This document shows positions 17,595 through 25,305 of a DNA stretch of 64,000 bases, one piece after another. Numbering within the stretch: the first letter of the stretch is position 1; every line of letters starts with the position of its first letter. The stretch covers positions 186,001 to 250,000 of the forward strand of contig NZ_JAIRDQ010000001.1 in assembly GCF_021458635.1 (NCBI RefSeq), given 5' to 3'. This stretch comes from Bradyrhizobium monzae (GTDB lineage: Bacteria > Pseudomonadota > Alphaproteobacteria > Rhizobiales > Xanthobacteraceae). The notes below the pieces were generated by a model. It saw only the letters and a program-made list of their open reading frames with translations, did no database searches and was not told the origin of the DNA. The position numbers and the translations under genes are program-made.

Positions 17595-18401
17595 GCTGAA
17601 CATCTTGTTGAGCTCGCCGCCGGGATAGCCGCCGGCCAACTCGGCAAACGTCCCCTTCTCCGCCATCTCCTTCGCCGCACGCATGAAGCCGCCCCAGGCA
17701 GCGCGGGCGAGCGAGCCGCCGACGCTGATGCGTCGGACGCCGAGATCTTCGGCTTCTTTCAATGACAGGCCGGAGCCGCCAATCAGCAGGTTGAACGGTT
17801 TTGGTGCGACAGCCTTCACCACCGCGGCGATGTCCTCGCGCGTCTTCAGGCCCGGCGCGTAGAGACAGTCGGCGCCGGCATCCGCGTAGGCGGTAAGCCT
17901 ATCGATGACGAGCTTGAGGTCGGTCACGCCCCAGAGGAATGCTTCGCAGCGGCCAACCAAGAGCGTGCCGCTGTCGCCGATCGCCTTGCGCGAGGCCTTG
18001 ATCCGTTCGACCGCGAGCGCGCGCTCGTAGATCGGCTTGTCCCTGTCGCCGGTGGAATCCTCGATCGACAGGCCGGCGACGCCGGTGCGCACGCCGCGCT
18101 CGACATTGTCGGCGACCTTGTCCGGCTCGACCGCGAAACCACCCTCGAAATCCGCATTCACGGGAATGTCGACGGAAGAGCTCAGTGCTGCCAGATGTTG
18201 ACAGACGTCCTCGACGGTAACGTGGTTGTCGGCCTTGCCGATGGTCCAGGCAAAGCCCGCGCTCGACGACGCCAGCGCCTTGAAACCGAGATGCTGCAGC
18301 GCCTTGGCGCTGCCGACATCGACCGGATTGGGCAGGATGAAGCAGCCGCTCTCGTGCATCTTCCTGAACGTCGCGCGCTTGTCAGCAGTTGTCACATGCA
18401 T
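17592..18401 (-). CDS. Isocitrate lyase / PEP mutase (ICL/PEPM) superfamily lyase
   Basis: 269 aa from MHVTTADKR at 18401, preceded by GGGAGAG. Additional upstream codons to 18545 run through a tandem repeat and the ABM gene and are rejected. The TIM-barrel fold is shown by F.LPNPVDVGSAK.L..LGFKALA.SSAGFAW, VNADFEGGFA (metal-ligand Asp region), GVAGLSIEDSTGD and ADCLYAPGL. This is the branch with 2-methylisocitrate lyase and phosphonomutase-like carbon-carbon or phosphorus-carbon lyases. The exact reaction cannot be assigned; oxaloacetate hydrolase or methylisocitrate lyase-like are possibilities. It is downstream of the ABM and NIPSNAP genes on the same strand. Confidence 0.85.
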   Translation of the reverse strand: MHVTTADKRATFRKMHESGCFILPNPVDVGSAKALQHLGFKALASSSAGFAWTIGKADNHVTVEDVCQHLAALSSSVDIPVNADFEGGFAVEPDKVADNVERGVRTGVAGLSIEDSTGDRDKPIYERALAVERIKASRKAIGDSGTLLVGRCEAFLWGVTDLKLVIDRLTAYADAGADCLYAPGLKTREDIAAVVKAVAPKPFNLLIGGSGLSLKEAEDLGVRRISVGGSLARAAWGGFMRAAKEMAEKGTFAELAGGYPGGELNKMFS

Positions 18402-18445
18402 GTTTCTCTCCCTTATTGGCCGCGCAGACATAGGCACGCGTTTTG

Positions 18446-18502
18446 GGCAGCGCCAGTGCGCGCCCGGCAGCGCCAGTGCGCGCCCGACAGCGCTAGTGCG
18501 CG
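18446..18502. repeat. 20-bp tandem repeat, about 2.9 copies
   Basis: Two exact copies of GGCAGCGCCAGTGCGCGCCC (18446-18465 and 18466-18485) are followed by a partial, diverged copy, GACAGCGCTAGTGCGCG (18486-18502). The C-to-T change in the third copy makes the TAG stop codon of the ABM gene on the minus strand. It lies in the leader of the ICL/PEPM gene. Confidence 0.9.
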
Positions 18503-18843
18503 TCGTGCACGGCACGGCTGTCCTTCGGCGCCTGCTCGCGATCATTCATGCCGTAGTCGCGCATCACGCTGGCGATACGCAGATGATAGTCGGCAAAGAT
18601 CTTTGCCCTGCCTTTCGCCTGGGTACGGCGGTGCTCCATCGTGTTGCGCCAGGCCTGGACCGCGGCCTCGTCCCGCCAGAACGACAGCGACAGGATTTTA
18701 CCCTTATCGGTCAGGCTTTCGAACCGCTCGACCGAAACGAAACCGTCGATGGTTTGCAGGATCGGCTTCAGATCGGCCGCGAGGTCGAAATAGTCCTGGC
18801 GATGTTCCGGCTTCGGCCAGACTTCGAAAATCACGGCGATCAT
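18493..18843 (-). CDS. Antibiotic biosynthesis monooxygenase (ABM) domain protein
   Basis: 116 aa. The sequence MIAVIFEVWPKPEHRQDYFDLAADLKPIL, then GFVSVERFES, ILSLSFWRDEAAVQAWRN.MEHR and the Y near 86 match the ferredoxin-like dimeric alpha+beta-barrel ABM fold. Family members include cofactor-free monooxygenases and heme-degrading enzymes, but many are of unknown function. The last 20 residues are hydrophilic and end in a tandem DNA repeat. It follows the NIPSNAP gene by 36 bp, probably in one transcript with the ICL/PEPM gene. Confidence 0.87.
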   Translation of the reverse strand: MIAVIFEVWPKPEHRQDYFDLAADLKPILQTIDGFVSVERFESLTDKGKILSLSFWRDEAAVQAWRNTMEHRRTQAKGRAKIFADYHLRIASVMRDYGMNDREQAPKDSRAVHDAH

Positions 18844-18879
18844 GGGCGGTTCCTCTTCGCTGATGGCCTACAGTACCAC

Positions 18880-19188
18880 TTACAAGACCACTTGGCGCAG
18901 GAAGGTGCGCTCTTCCGCGAGGATGAATTTGTTGTCCTCGGCGAAGTGGAAGTTCGCCATGCCCTCGGCATCCTGCCGCAGCCGCGCGCGATAGGCCTCG
19001 TAGGCCGCGAGGCTTTCGAAGGTGACCAGCGCGAACGCAATGTTGTTGGTGCCTTCATGCGGCATGAAATAGCCGATCAGGTCGCCACCGCATTTCGGGA
19101 TGATGCTGAGCCAGCGCTTCGAATACTCCTCGAACTGCGCGCGCTTGAAGGGATCGAGCTGGTAGCGGATGAAGACGGTGACGGACAT
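18880..19188 (-). CDS. NIPSNAP-family protein
   Basis: 102 aa from the ATG at 19188, preceded by GGAGAATCC. The frame further upstream lies in a palindromic repeat. [26 protein letters not shown], then [28 protein letters not shown] and FLRQVV are typical of bacterial NIPSNAP proteins, which have the same dimeric ferredoxin-like fold as ABM proteins. Function is unknown; many are annotated as small-ligand-binding proteins. It is the first gene of a three-gene minus-strand group and is divergent from the ArsR-type regulator, so the dyad at 19331-19354 could also affect it. Confidence 0.87.
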   Translation of the reverse strand: MSVTVFIRYQLDPFKRAQFEEYSKRWLSIIPKCGGDLIGYFMPHEGTNNIAFALVTFESLAAYEAYRARLRQDAEGMANFHFAEDNKFILAEERTFLRQVVL

Positions 19189-19209
19189 GATGGATTCTCC
19201 TGTTTGCTC

Positions 19210-19298
19210 CGTCGTTGCGAGCGCAGCGAAGCAATCCAGGAATCCCACCGCGGAGGCAGCCTGGATTGCTTCGTCGCTTCGCTCCTCGCAATGACGAC
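19210..19298. repeat. Palindromic repeat (family 'GTCATTGCGAG')
   Basis: About 89 bp. Outer dyad CGTCGTTGCGAGCG.AGCGAAGCAATCCAGG against CCTGGATTGCTTCG...CTCGCAATGACGACG. The same element is found at 33132-33219 with only a few changes, and half of it at about 29807-29826. It occupies the NIPSNAP-ArsR divergent region. Confidence 0.85.
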
Positions 19299-19330
19299 GT
19301 CGTGAGAACCTACGCGCTTGCCCGACTACA

Positions 19331-19354
19331 ATGCTTCGGCTACCATCGAAGCAT
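19331..19354. promoter_or_regulatory. Perfect inverted repeat at the ArsR-type start codon, candidate operator
   Basis: ATGCTTCG, 8-nt spacer, CGAAGCAT. The right arm overlaps the ATG at 19353. Dimeric winged-helix repressors commonly bind such dyads at their own gene. Nearly the same dyad precedes the EamA gene (5289-5312): only the third base of the left arm (and its partner) differs. Confidence 0.65.
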
Positions 19355-20051
19355 GAAATCAGGACCCGACATCGCCATGGTCGCCGCGCTGGTCGGCGAC
19401 CCCGCCCGCGCCAACATGCTCACGGCGCTGATGAACGGACGCGCGCTCACGGCAAGCGAGCTCGCGCAGGAGGCCGGTATCACGCCGCAGACCGCGAGCT
19501 CGCATCTCGCCAAGCTCGAGGCCGGCGGGCTGGTCGAGCCGGAGAAACAGGGCCGCCACCGCTACTACCGCCTCACCGACGACGACGTCGCCGGCGTGCT
19601 CGAAGGCCTTGCCGGCCTTGCCGCACGCACCGGGCACATGCGCGTGCGCACCGGGCCGAAGGATCCGGCGCTGCGGCGCGCGCGGATCTGCTACGACCAC
19701 CTCGCCGGCGATCTCGGCGTGCAGATGCTGGATTCGCTGCGCACGCGAAACCTGGTCAGGCAGAAGAAGCAGGACATCGAGCTCACCGCCGAGGGCGAGC
19801 GCTTCCTCGCCAGGAATCTGCAGATCTCGCCGGACATGCTCAGCCATCCGCGCCGTCCGGTCTGCAAGGCCTGCCTCGACTGGAGCGAACGACGCCACCA
19901 TCTCGCGGGCACCTTGGGCGCCGCGATGATGCAGCGCTTTGCCGAGCTGAATTGGGCCGCGCGCGACGCCACCCCCGGCAGCCGCGTGGTGAATTTCACC
20001 CGCACTGGCGAGAAGCAATTTGCAGCGCTGTTCGGAAATGGAAAGGACTGA
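19353..20051 (+). CDS. ArsR-family winged-helix transcriptional regulator
   Basis: 232 aa, or shorter if it starts at the Met at 19377. An N-terminal ArsR winged helix is clear: [45 protein letters not shown] with the recognition helix at about 44-56, then GRHRYYRL. The C-terminal about 140 residues are longer than in simple metal sensors and carry C.AC (VCKACLDW) near 171-174, a possible metal or redox site. This larger ArsR type is often found beside transporters or hydrolases. Its start codon overlaps a perfect dyad, implying autoregulation. The start at 19353 has a poor ribosome site, which supports considering 19377. Confidence 0.88.
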   Translation: MKSGPDIAMVAALVGDPARANMLTALMNGRALTASELAQEAGITPQTASSHLAKLEAGGLVEPEKQGRHRYYRLTDDDVAGVLEGLAGLAARTGHMRVRTGPKDPALRRARICYDHLAGDLGVQMLDSLRTRNLVRQKKQDIELTAEGERFLARNLQISPDMLSHPRRPVCKACLDWSERRHHLAGTLGAAMMQRFAELNWAARDATPGSRVVNFTRTGEKQFAALFGNGKD

Positions 20052-20173
20052 TCACGCAAGAATGCGTGACGGCACACAATCGCGTGTGTACGCAGGCTTT
20101 CGCCACGGACGGGCTTGACCCGGCCATCCACGCGCTTATGCGAACGGTCGTTCCGTGACCGTCAGAGACCTCC

Positions 20174-21181
20174 ATGATCCGCATCCTCCGGGCCGCTCTC
20201 GCCGCCGCCCTGCTCGCTTCCCCGCTCACCGCCTACGCCGCTGACGCGCCCCAACGCGAGCCCTATGGCATCGCGCTCGAAGGCTTTGCCTATCCCTATC
20301 CCGTGCACCTGCTCCCGGTCGTGAACGACGGCGAGCAGCTCAGCATGGCCTATATGGACGTCGCGCCGGCGCAGCCGAACGGCCGCACCGTGGTGCTGCT
20401 GCACGGACGCAATTTCCCGTCGAGCTATTGGGCGCCTGTCATCAAGATGCTCAACGACGCCGGTTATCGTGTGGTGGTTCCGGACCAGGTCGGCTTCGGC
20501 AAATCCTCCAAGCCTGCGGGCGAACTGCATTTCGACAATCTGGCGCGCAACACCATCGCGCTGCTCGACCATCTCAAGATCGACAAGGCAGATGTCGTCG
20601 CGCATTCGCTCGGCGGCATGCTCGGCGTCCGCATCGCCCGCGCCTATCCGGACCGCGTCGCGCATCTGGTGCTGACCGCGCCGATCGGGCTCGAGGACTA
20701 CCGCCTCTACGTGCCGCCGACGCCGACCGAGAAAATCGTCGAGACCGAGGACAAGCTCACCGCCGACGGCTATCGCAAGCAGCTCCTGACCAATTACGCG
20801 ATCAAGCTGCCGGGCGACGCGATCACGCCGTTCATCGACGCCCGCTTCAACATCAAGGGCAGCCCCGATTATCCGCGCTGGCTGCGTGCCTTCGTCTCAT
20901 CCGGCCAGATGATCTATCGCGAGCCGGTCGCGCACGAGATTCCGCTCATCACCGAGCCGACACTGTTCATCATGGGCGCCGACGATCACAACGCACCGGG
21001 CCGGCCGAATGCGCCCGAGGCGCTGCGGCCCAGGATGGGGCAGAACGCCGAGCTGGCAAAAGCGTTCGCGGCGAAGATGCCGAATGCGCGGGCTGAAGTG
21101 ATTCCGGACACCGGCCACCTCGTCTTCCTCGAGGCGCCCGAGAAGTACAAGGAGTTGGTGCTGGGCTTTCTCGGCCGCTAG
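20174..21181 (+). CDS. Secreted alpha/beta hydrolase
   Basis: 335 aa. The signal peptide is at about 1-23 (ILRAALAAALLASPLTAYAA). The alpha/beta hydrolase fold shows VVLLHGRNF (oxyanion hole) near 73-81, the nucleophile elbow AHSLGG with Ser145, an acid-bearing strand FIMGADDHN, and the catalytic His315 in DTGHLVFLE. It therefore has a complete triad and acts in the periplasm or outside. The substrate is unknown; lipase-, haloalkane dehalogenase- or epoxide hydrolase-like relatives share these motifs. It follows the regulator gene by 122 bp, which contain part of a repeat, and may or may not be in the same transcript. Confidence 0.9.
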   Translation: MIRILRAALAAALLASPLTAYAADAPQREPYGIALEGFAYPYPVHLLPVVNDGEQLSMAYMDVAPAQPNGRTVVLLHGRNFPSSYWAPVIKMLNDAGYRVVVPDQVGFGKSSKPAGELHFDNLARNTIALLDHLKIDKADVVAHSLGGMLGVRIARAYPDRVAHLVLTAPIGLEDYRLYVPPTPTEKIVETEDKLTADGYRKQLLTNYAIKLPGDAITPFIDARFNIKGSPDYPRWLRAFVSSGQMIYREPVAHEIPLITEPTLFIMGADDHNAPGRPNAPEALRPRMGQNAELAKAFAAKMPNARAEVIPDTGHLVFLEAPEKYKELVLGFLGR

Positions 21182-21268
21182 CGTCGTCATTGTCGCGTGA
21201 AGCCCTATGCCGGAAATGTTCATGCCGCATTCAGGTCATGATTGGCATGTTTGGCACGCGCCGTGCCG

Positions 21269-21293
21269 ACATGTCGCAAAAATTAACATGTCG
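21269..21293 (+). promoter_or_regulatory. Direct repeat of ACATGTCG, possible regulatory site
   Basis: Two copies of ACATGTCG (21269-21276 and 21286-21293) 17 bp apart, each with a palindromic ACATGT core, separated by an A/T-rich stretch. They lie about 95 bp upstream of the small Cys-rich secreted protein gene. A role is inferred only from position and symmetry. Confidence 0.35.
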
Positions 21294-21385
21294 AATCGTA
21301 TCTTTTGATTCATTGTGCGCCCCAAGCGCGCAGCCCCCAGAGACTTACCCAGACACTTGCCCCCAAGGACGAGAGGAAGACGATA

Positions 21386-21631
21386 ATGAAATATCTGTTC
21401 GCCGCCGTGATGCTCACCAGCGCGGTCGTTGGTTTCAGCGAGGCGGCCAGCGCCGCCGGTGGTTGCGGCCCGGGCTGGTACCGCGGCGCCTATGGCGGCT
21501 GCCGCCCGATGCGCGGTCCGGTCGTCGTGGCCCCCGCCCCGGTCGTGGTAGCCCCGCCGGTCGTCGTCGTGCGCCCGCGCGTGTGCCCCTATGGCTTCCG
21601 CTGGTACGCCGGCCGCTGCCGTCCGTTCTGA
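21386..21631 (+). CDS. Small secreted Cys/Gly/Pro/Val-rich protein (GCG-type)
   Basis: 81 aa from the ATG at 21386, after GAGAGGAAG. A signal peptide (about 1-22, ending EAASA) is followed by AGGCGPGWYRGAYGGCRPMRG. A low-complexity stretch of Pro/Val/Ala comes next, and then VCPYGFRWYAGRCRPF. The two Cys pairs around Trp/Tyr/Arg motifs are typical of abundant small exported rhizobial proteins with a GCG.GWYRG..GGCRP motif, whose function is unknown. The leader carries a direct repeat, and hairpins at 21651-21677 and 21705-21736 follow. Confidence 0.8.
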   Translation: MKYLFAAVMLTSAVVGFSEAASAAGGCGPGWYRGAYGGCRPMRGPVVVAPAPVVVAPPVVVVRPRVCPYGFRWYAGRCRPF

Positions 21632-21650
21632 TCTCTCGCACTTGCGAAAT

Positions 21651-21677
21651 GGCCGCGCGGCGAAAGCTGCGCGGCCG
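21651..21677 (+). terminator. GC-rich stem-loop after the small secreted protein gene
   Basis: GGCCGCGC and GCGCGGCC arms flank a roughly 11-nt loop and are followed by GTTGTCGTTG. It is a weak-to-moderate terminator 20 bp after the stop. Confidence 0.6.
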
Positions 21678-21704
21678 TTGTCGTTGAGAGCCCTGAGGCA
21701 AAGC

Positions 21705-21736
21705 AAAAAGGGGATCGCGATTGCGATCCCCTTTTT
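21705..21736. terminator. Bidirectional rho-independent terminator
   Basis: AAAAAG-GGGATCGC, 4-nt loop, GCGATCCC-CTTTTT is a perfect stem with an A-run on the left and a T-run on the right. It can therefore stop transcription from both convergent neighbours, the 81-aa protein gene and the His/Trp-rich protein gene. Confidence 0.93.
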
Positions 21737-21752
21737 CAGTCCGGTCGCGGCA

Positions 21753-22058
21753 TTACCAGTGACGCCAGTGGCGGCGGTGCCAGCGACGGCGCCAGCCCCA
21801 ATGGCGGTGGCGCCAGCCCCAGTGGCGGTGATGCCAGCCGCCGTGACCGCGCCAGTGCACCTGCTCGGGCTTGAGTTGGGCTGCTTCCTCGCTGGTGGTG
21901 ACGGCGGGATGCGCATCCGGATGGGCTAACGGCAGGCCGCCATTGCCGAGCGGCTGCGGCGCCAGCGGCGCGGCCTGCGCGGCCTGCGCGGCGGCGGTGA
22001 ATGCAGCCGCACCGGCCGCGGCGCCGATAGCCAGTCTGAGAAAATTGCGGCGTTCCAT
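21753..22058 (-). CDS. Small exported protein with Tat-like signal and His/Trp/Arg-rich tail
   Basis: 101 aa from the ATG at 22058. Longer upstream frames to 22232 lack the family look and a ribosome site. The N terminus MERRNFLRLAIGAAAG resembles a twin-arginine signal (RRxFL), with an Ala-rich h-region to about residue 30. The last 35 residues are almost only His, Trp, Arg and Gly (HWGWRHRHWGWRRRW and onward). Such a tail could bind metal ions or polyanions. I know no assigned function. It converges on the GCG-type protein gene at a strong bidirectional terminator. Confidence 0.75.
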   Translation of the reverse strand: MERRNFLRLAIGAAAGAAAFTAAAQAAQAAPLAPQPLGNGGLPLAHPDAHPAVTTSEEAAQLKPEQVHWRGHGGWHHRHWGWRHRHWGWRRRWHRRHWRHW

Positions 22059-22309
22059 GATGTCTTCCTCTCGAGCACGTTGCATGATGCGAAGGGAAGT
22101 GTCGGGCTCGCGACATGAACTGCCGCTGAATCGGTCGTTCAGGTTCATTGCAAAGGTGTCAGGGAGGCGCACTACGTCGCAAATTCCTGCGCCAGCACCA
22201 GCGTCTCGCGCGAACGCTTCACCTCGGGCCATAGCTGGTTATAGTGCCGGCAACAAAAAGCCCGCGCGACGGAACATGACGAGCGCGCGACATCAGGGAA
22301 GGACCGGCC

Positions 22310-24268
22310 ATGCGCAGGATCATCACGGGCCTCATCGCGATCGCCAGCCTCTTTCCCCTCGCCTCGCGCGCCGAGATCGTCCGCTTCGATATCACCGAAC
22401 GCGTGCCCGCCTTCGCCGGGCGAAGTTTTGGCACTGTCGGCAGCTATGAGCGCATCACCGCGCGCGCGACCTTCGCGCTCAACCCTGCCGACGATCGCAA
22501 CGCCATCATCACCGATCTCGCACTGGCGCCGCGCAACGCCGACGGCAAGGTGGAAGCCACCGCCGATGTCGTGATCCTCAGGCCGACCGATCCGACGCAC
22601 GGCAACGGCACGCTGCTGCTGGACGTACCCAATCGCGGCAGAAAACTCGCGCCGCAACTGTTCGACGATTCCGCCCAGCCCGGCGCCAACAATGCCGACA
22701 AGGCCGAAGACGCCGGCATCGGCTTCCTGCACCGGCAAGGTTTTACGATGGTCTGGGTCGGCTGGCAGGGCGACATTCCCTCCAAGCCGGGACAACTTGC
22801 GATGACCGCACCGGTGATCAAGACCGTCACTGGCCCTGCCCGGGAAGAGGTTATTTTCGACAACACGACCAACCCGGCGCGCGCGACCCTGACCTGGCCC
22901 GCGGCGGACGCCGCCAACCTCAACGTCACCGTGCGCGCCGCCTGGGCCGATGCGCGGCAGACGCCGCCCGGCCTCGCGGCAAGGCTCGTCGATCCCAATA
23001 CGGTCGAGATCACCCGGCCCGACGGCTTTGACGCCGGCGCGCTCTACGAGATCACCTACACCGCGCGCGATCCGGTGCCGCTCGGCATGGGTTTTGCGGC
23101 CGTGCGCGACGTCGTCAGCTTCCTTCGTCACGACGAGACACAGGCCAACCCGCTGCTCGACGGCCTGCATCCGTCGGTCAGCCGCGCCATCGGCTTCGGC
23201 GTCTCGCAATCCGGCCGCTTCCTGCGCGACTTCCTCTATCTCGGCTTCAACGAGGATCTTCAGGGCCGTATGGTGTTCGACGGATTGATGCCGCATGTCG
23301 CCGGCACGCGGCGGATGGCGACCAATGTCCGCTTCGGCCAGCCCGGCCGCAACCCGCGCCACATGCAGGACCCGGCGTGGCAGGCCGATCTTTTCCCGTT
23401 CACCTATGCGACGCTGAGCGATCCCTATTCTGGCAAGACCGACGGCGTGCTGCGCCGCTGCTCGCTCTCGGCGACGTGCCCGAAGGTGATGCAGACCGAC
23501 AGCGAGCACGAATGGTGGGCCTCGCACGCCTCGCTGCTGGTCACCGACCTCGCCGGCAATCACCTCGACCTCCCCGACAATGTCCGCGCCTACATGATCG
23601 CGGGCACGCCGCATTTCGCGGAAGCCGCCGACGTGATGAAGAAGGGCTTGCCCGCAATGTCGCTGCCGCAAAACCCGATGCATGCGGGCGGGCCTATGCG
23701 CGCGCTCCTGACCGACCTCAACGCCTGGATCAGCGACGGCACAAAACCGCCCGCAAGCCGCGTCCCCATGCGTGCCCACGGCACGCTGGTCGCGGCGCAA
23801 GGCGCCGTGCCGACCGATATCCCCGGCCTGCCCTATGCCGGCATCCATACGCTCGCCGCCTTCTCCGACCAGAGCGTGCTGCCGCCGAAGGAAATCGGGC
23901 GCTATCCCGTGTTCGTGCCGAAGGCCGACGATGACGGCATGGCCATCGCGGGCATCCGCCAGCTCGCACTCGCCGTGCCGCGCGCGACCTACACCGCCTG
24001 GAATCCGCGCGCGATAGGATTTGGCCCGACAGCGCTCTATCCGCTGCAGGGCGCAGTGGTGCCGTTCGCGCCGACCGAAGCCGCGCGGAAAGAAGTGCAC
24101 GACCCCAGGCTGTCGATTGCGGAACGCTATGCCGATGACGGCGCGTATGTCGCTGCGGTGAAGCGTGAGGCGGCGCGGCAGGTCGCGGAGCGGATATTGT
24201 TGCCGGAGGATGCGGACCGCGCGGTTGAGGCGGCGAAGCATGGCAGGCTGGCGAAGCTTGGACAGTGA
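22310..24268 (+). CDS. Secreted alpha/beta hydrolase-domain protein, large (PF20091-like)
   Basis: 652 aa. A signal peptide (about 1-21) is followed by EIVRFDITERVPAFAGRSFGTVGSYERITARATFALNP, the conserved N-terminal beta domain of this family. Near residue 301 is GFGVSQSGRFLRDFLYLGFNED, a G-x-S-x-S-G-R nucleophile elbow, then FDGLMPHVAG, and a C-terminal VPKADDDGMAIAGIRQL. These are large periplasmic hydrolases of unknown substrate found widely in alphaproteobacteria. The start follows a GGAAGGACC element. The next gene (GST) is 134 bp away on the same strand. Codon use is like the rest of the genome. Confidence 0.88.
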   Translation: MRRIITGLIAIASLFPLASRAEIVRFDITERVPAFAGRSFGTVGSYERITARATFALNPADDRNAIITDLALAPRNADGKVEATADVVILRPTDPTHGNGTLLLDVPNRGRKLAPQLFDDSAQPGANNADKAEDAGIGFLHRQGFTMVWVGWQGDIPSKPGQLAMTAPVIKTVTGPAREEVIFDNTTNPARATLTWPAADAANLNVTVRAAWADARQTPPGLAARLVDPNTVEITRPDGFDAGALYEITYTARDPVPLGMGFAAVRDVVSFLRHDETQANPLLDGLHPSVSRAIGFGVSQSGRFLRDFLYLGFNEDLQGRMVFDGLMPHVAGTRRMATNVRFGQPGRNPRHMQDPAWQADLFPFTYATLSDPYSGKTDGVLRRCSLSATCPKVMQTDSEHEWWASHASLLVTDLAGNHLDLPDNVRAYMIAGTPHFAEAADVMKKGLPAMSLPQNPMHAGGPMRALLTDLNAWISDGTKPPASRVPMRAHGTLVAAQGAVPTDIPGLPYAGIHTLAAFSDQSVLPPKEIGRYPVFVPKADDDGMAIAGIRQLALAVPRATYTAWNPRAIGFGPTALYPLQGAVVPFAPTEAARKEVHDPRLSIAERYADDGAYVAAVKREAARQVAERILLPEDADRAVEAAKHGRLAKLGQ

Positions 24269-24402
24269 TCGCGCGCACAGCTGCCAAGCGGACGGCGATC
24301 GCCGCAAGGGCGTCTTTGCCCACCTTGCGAAAAAATCAGATGGGCCTGTCGGAACGCGGCGCCTTCATCCGTCCTATGCCTGAGACAGCACGGAGACACC
24401 GC

Positions 24403-25044
24403 ATGCCCGACCTCACCTTGATCACCTACGACTGGGTTCCCCCGCCGCCGCGTGGCTATGTCCGTGACCTCCGGGTGCGCTGGGCGCTGGAAGAAGGCGC
24501 CCTGCCCTATCGCGTCGCCAGCACGCCGTTCGACGACCGCGGGCCCGCGCATCTGGCGCACCAGCCGTTCGGCCAGGCGCCATGGCTGACCGATGGCGAT
24601 CTCTCGATTTTCGAGACCGGCGCAATCCTGCTGCATCTCGGCAGGCTCAGCGACGCCCTGCTGCCGGCCGATCCGCGACGCCGCAACGAAGCAACGGAGT
24701 GGGTGTTTGCCGCGCTCAATTCGGTGGAGATGGCGAGCCTGCCGTGGACGATGCTGAAGTTCATGGGCCAGCCGGGATCGAAATTCTTCGACGACTTCAT
24801 CACGCTTCGCCTGAAGCGCATGGAGGCGGTGCTGGCCGACCGCGAATGGCTGGCCGGCTCGTTCTCCGTCGCCGACATCCTGATGGCGGACGTGCTGCGC
24901 GTCGTCGAGCGTTTCGGCGGGCTCGCCGACAGCCCTGCCTGCCGCACCTACGTCGCGCGCGCCACGGGCCGTCCGGCATTCGCAAAAGCCCACGCGGCCC
25001 AGATGGCGCATTTCGCAGCGGCAGATGCGGCGCGCGCGGTGTGA
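24403..25044 (+). CDS. Glutathione S-transferase family protein
   Basis: 213 aa from the ATG at 24403, with CGGAGA 8 nt upstream. The longer frame overlapping the previous gene is rejected. The thioredoxin-like N-terminal domain shows VRDLRVRWALEEGALPYRV, then FGQAPWLTDGDLSIFETGAILLHLGR, where the cis-Pro and the glutathione-binding E-T/S are at the usual places. The helical C-terminal domain has WLAGSFSVADILMADVLR, the typical N-capping box. It is cytosolic. The N terminus lacks an obvious catalytic Cys or Ser-x-x-Cys, and the Pro-rich YDWVPPPPRGY replaces it, so the chemistry is uncertain. Confidence 0.88.
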   Translation: MPDLTLITYDWVPPPPRGYVRDLRVRWALEEGALPYRVASTPFDDRGPAHLAHQPFGQAPWLTDGDLSIFETGAILLHLGRLSDALLPADPRRRNEATEWVFAALNSVEMASLPWTMLKFMGQPGSKFFDDFITLRLKRMEAVLADREWLAGSFSVADILMADVLRVVERFGGLADSPACRTYVARATGRPAFAKAHAAQMAHFAAADAARAV

Positions 25045-25137
25045 CCCACCGCACATCATTAACCCGGGGTTAGCCATACGCTGAGCGCCACTGGAACGAA
25101 GCAATTTGCCTCAAATTATCCCGGCGGAAGGTGACAC

Positions 25138-25290
25138 ATGGCCCGCATCGACTATCTCAGAGAGCAAGTAGCCCGCGCCGAACGGCTGGCAAAGGCGATC
25201 CTCGACCAGCAGACCGCCGAACGCCTCCAGGCGTTCGCAGCCGAATGCCGCGCGGAGTTGCAGGAACTGAAGCTGAGAACAGCTGCCTAA
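25138..25290 (+). CDS. Small hypothetical protein (50 aa), amphipathic helix
   Basis: An open frame of 50 codons starts at an ATG preceded by GGAAGG, 7 nt upstream. The product is MARIDYLREQVARAERLAKA and continues as a single charged, Leu/Ala/Glu-rich helix to ELKLRTAA. It has no transmembrane segment. The ribosome site, typical codon bias and helix periodicity support it as a real small gene, and proteins of this look are common in Bradyrhizobium. Function unknown. It converges with the membrane protein gene at 25306. Confidence 0.65.
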   Translation: MARIDYLREQVARAERLAKAILDQQTAERLQAFAAECRAELQELKLRTAA

Positions 25291-25305
25291 ACCACGTCGC
25301 GCGCC

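Noticed and set aside
22172..24307. A 711-aa minus-strand open frame
   Set aside because: It is antisense to the large secreted hydrolase and shows no family signature.
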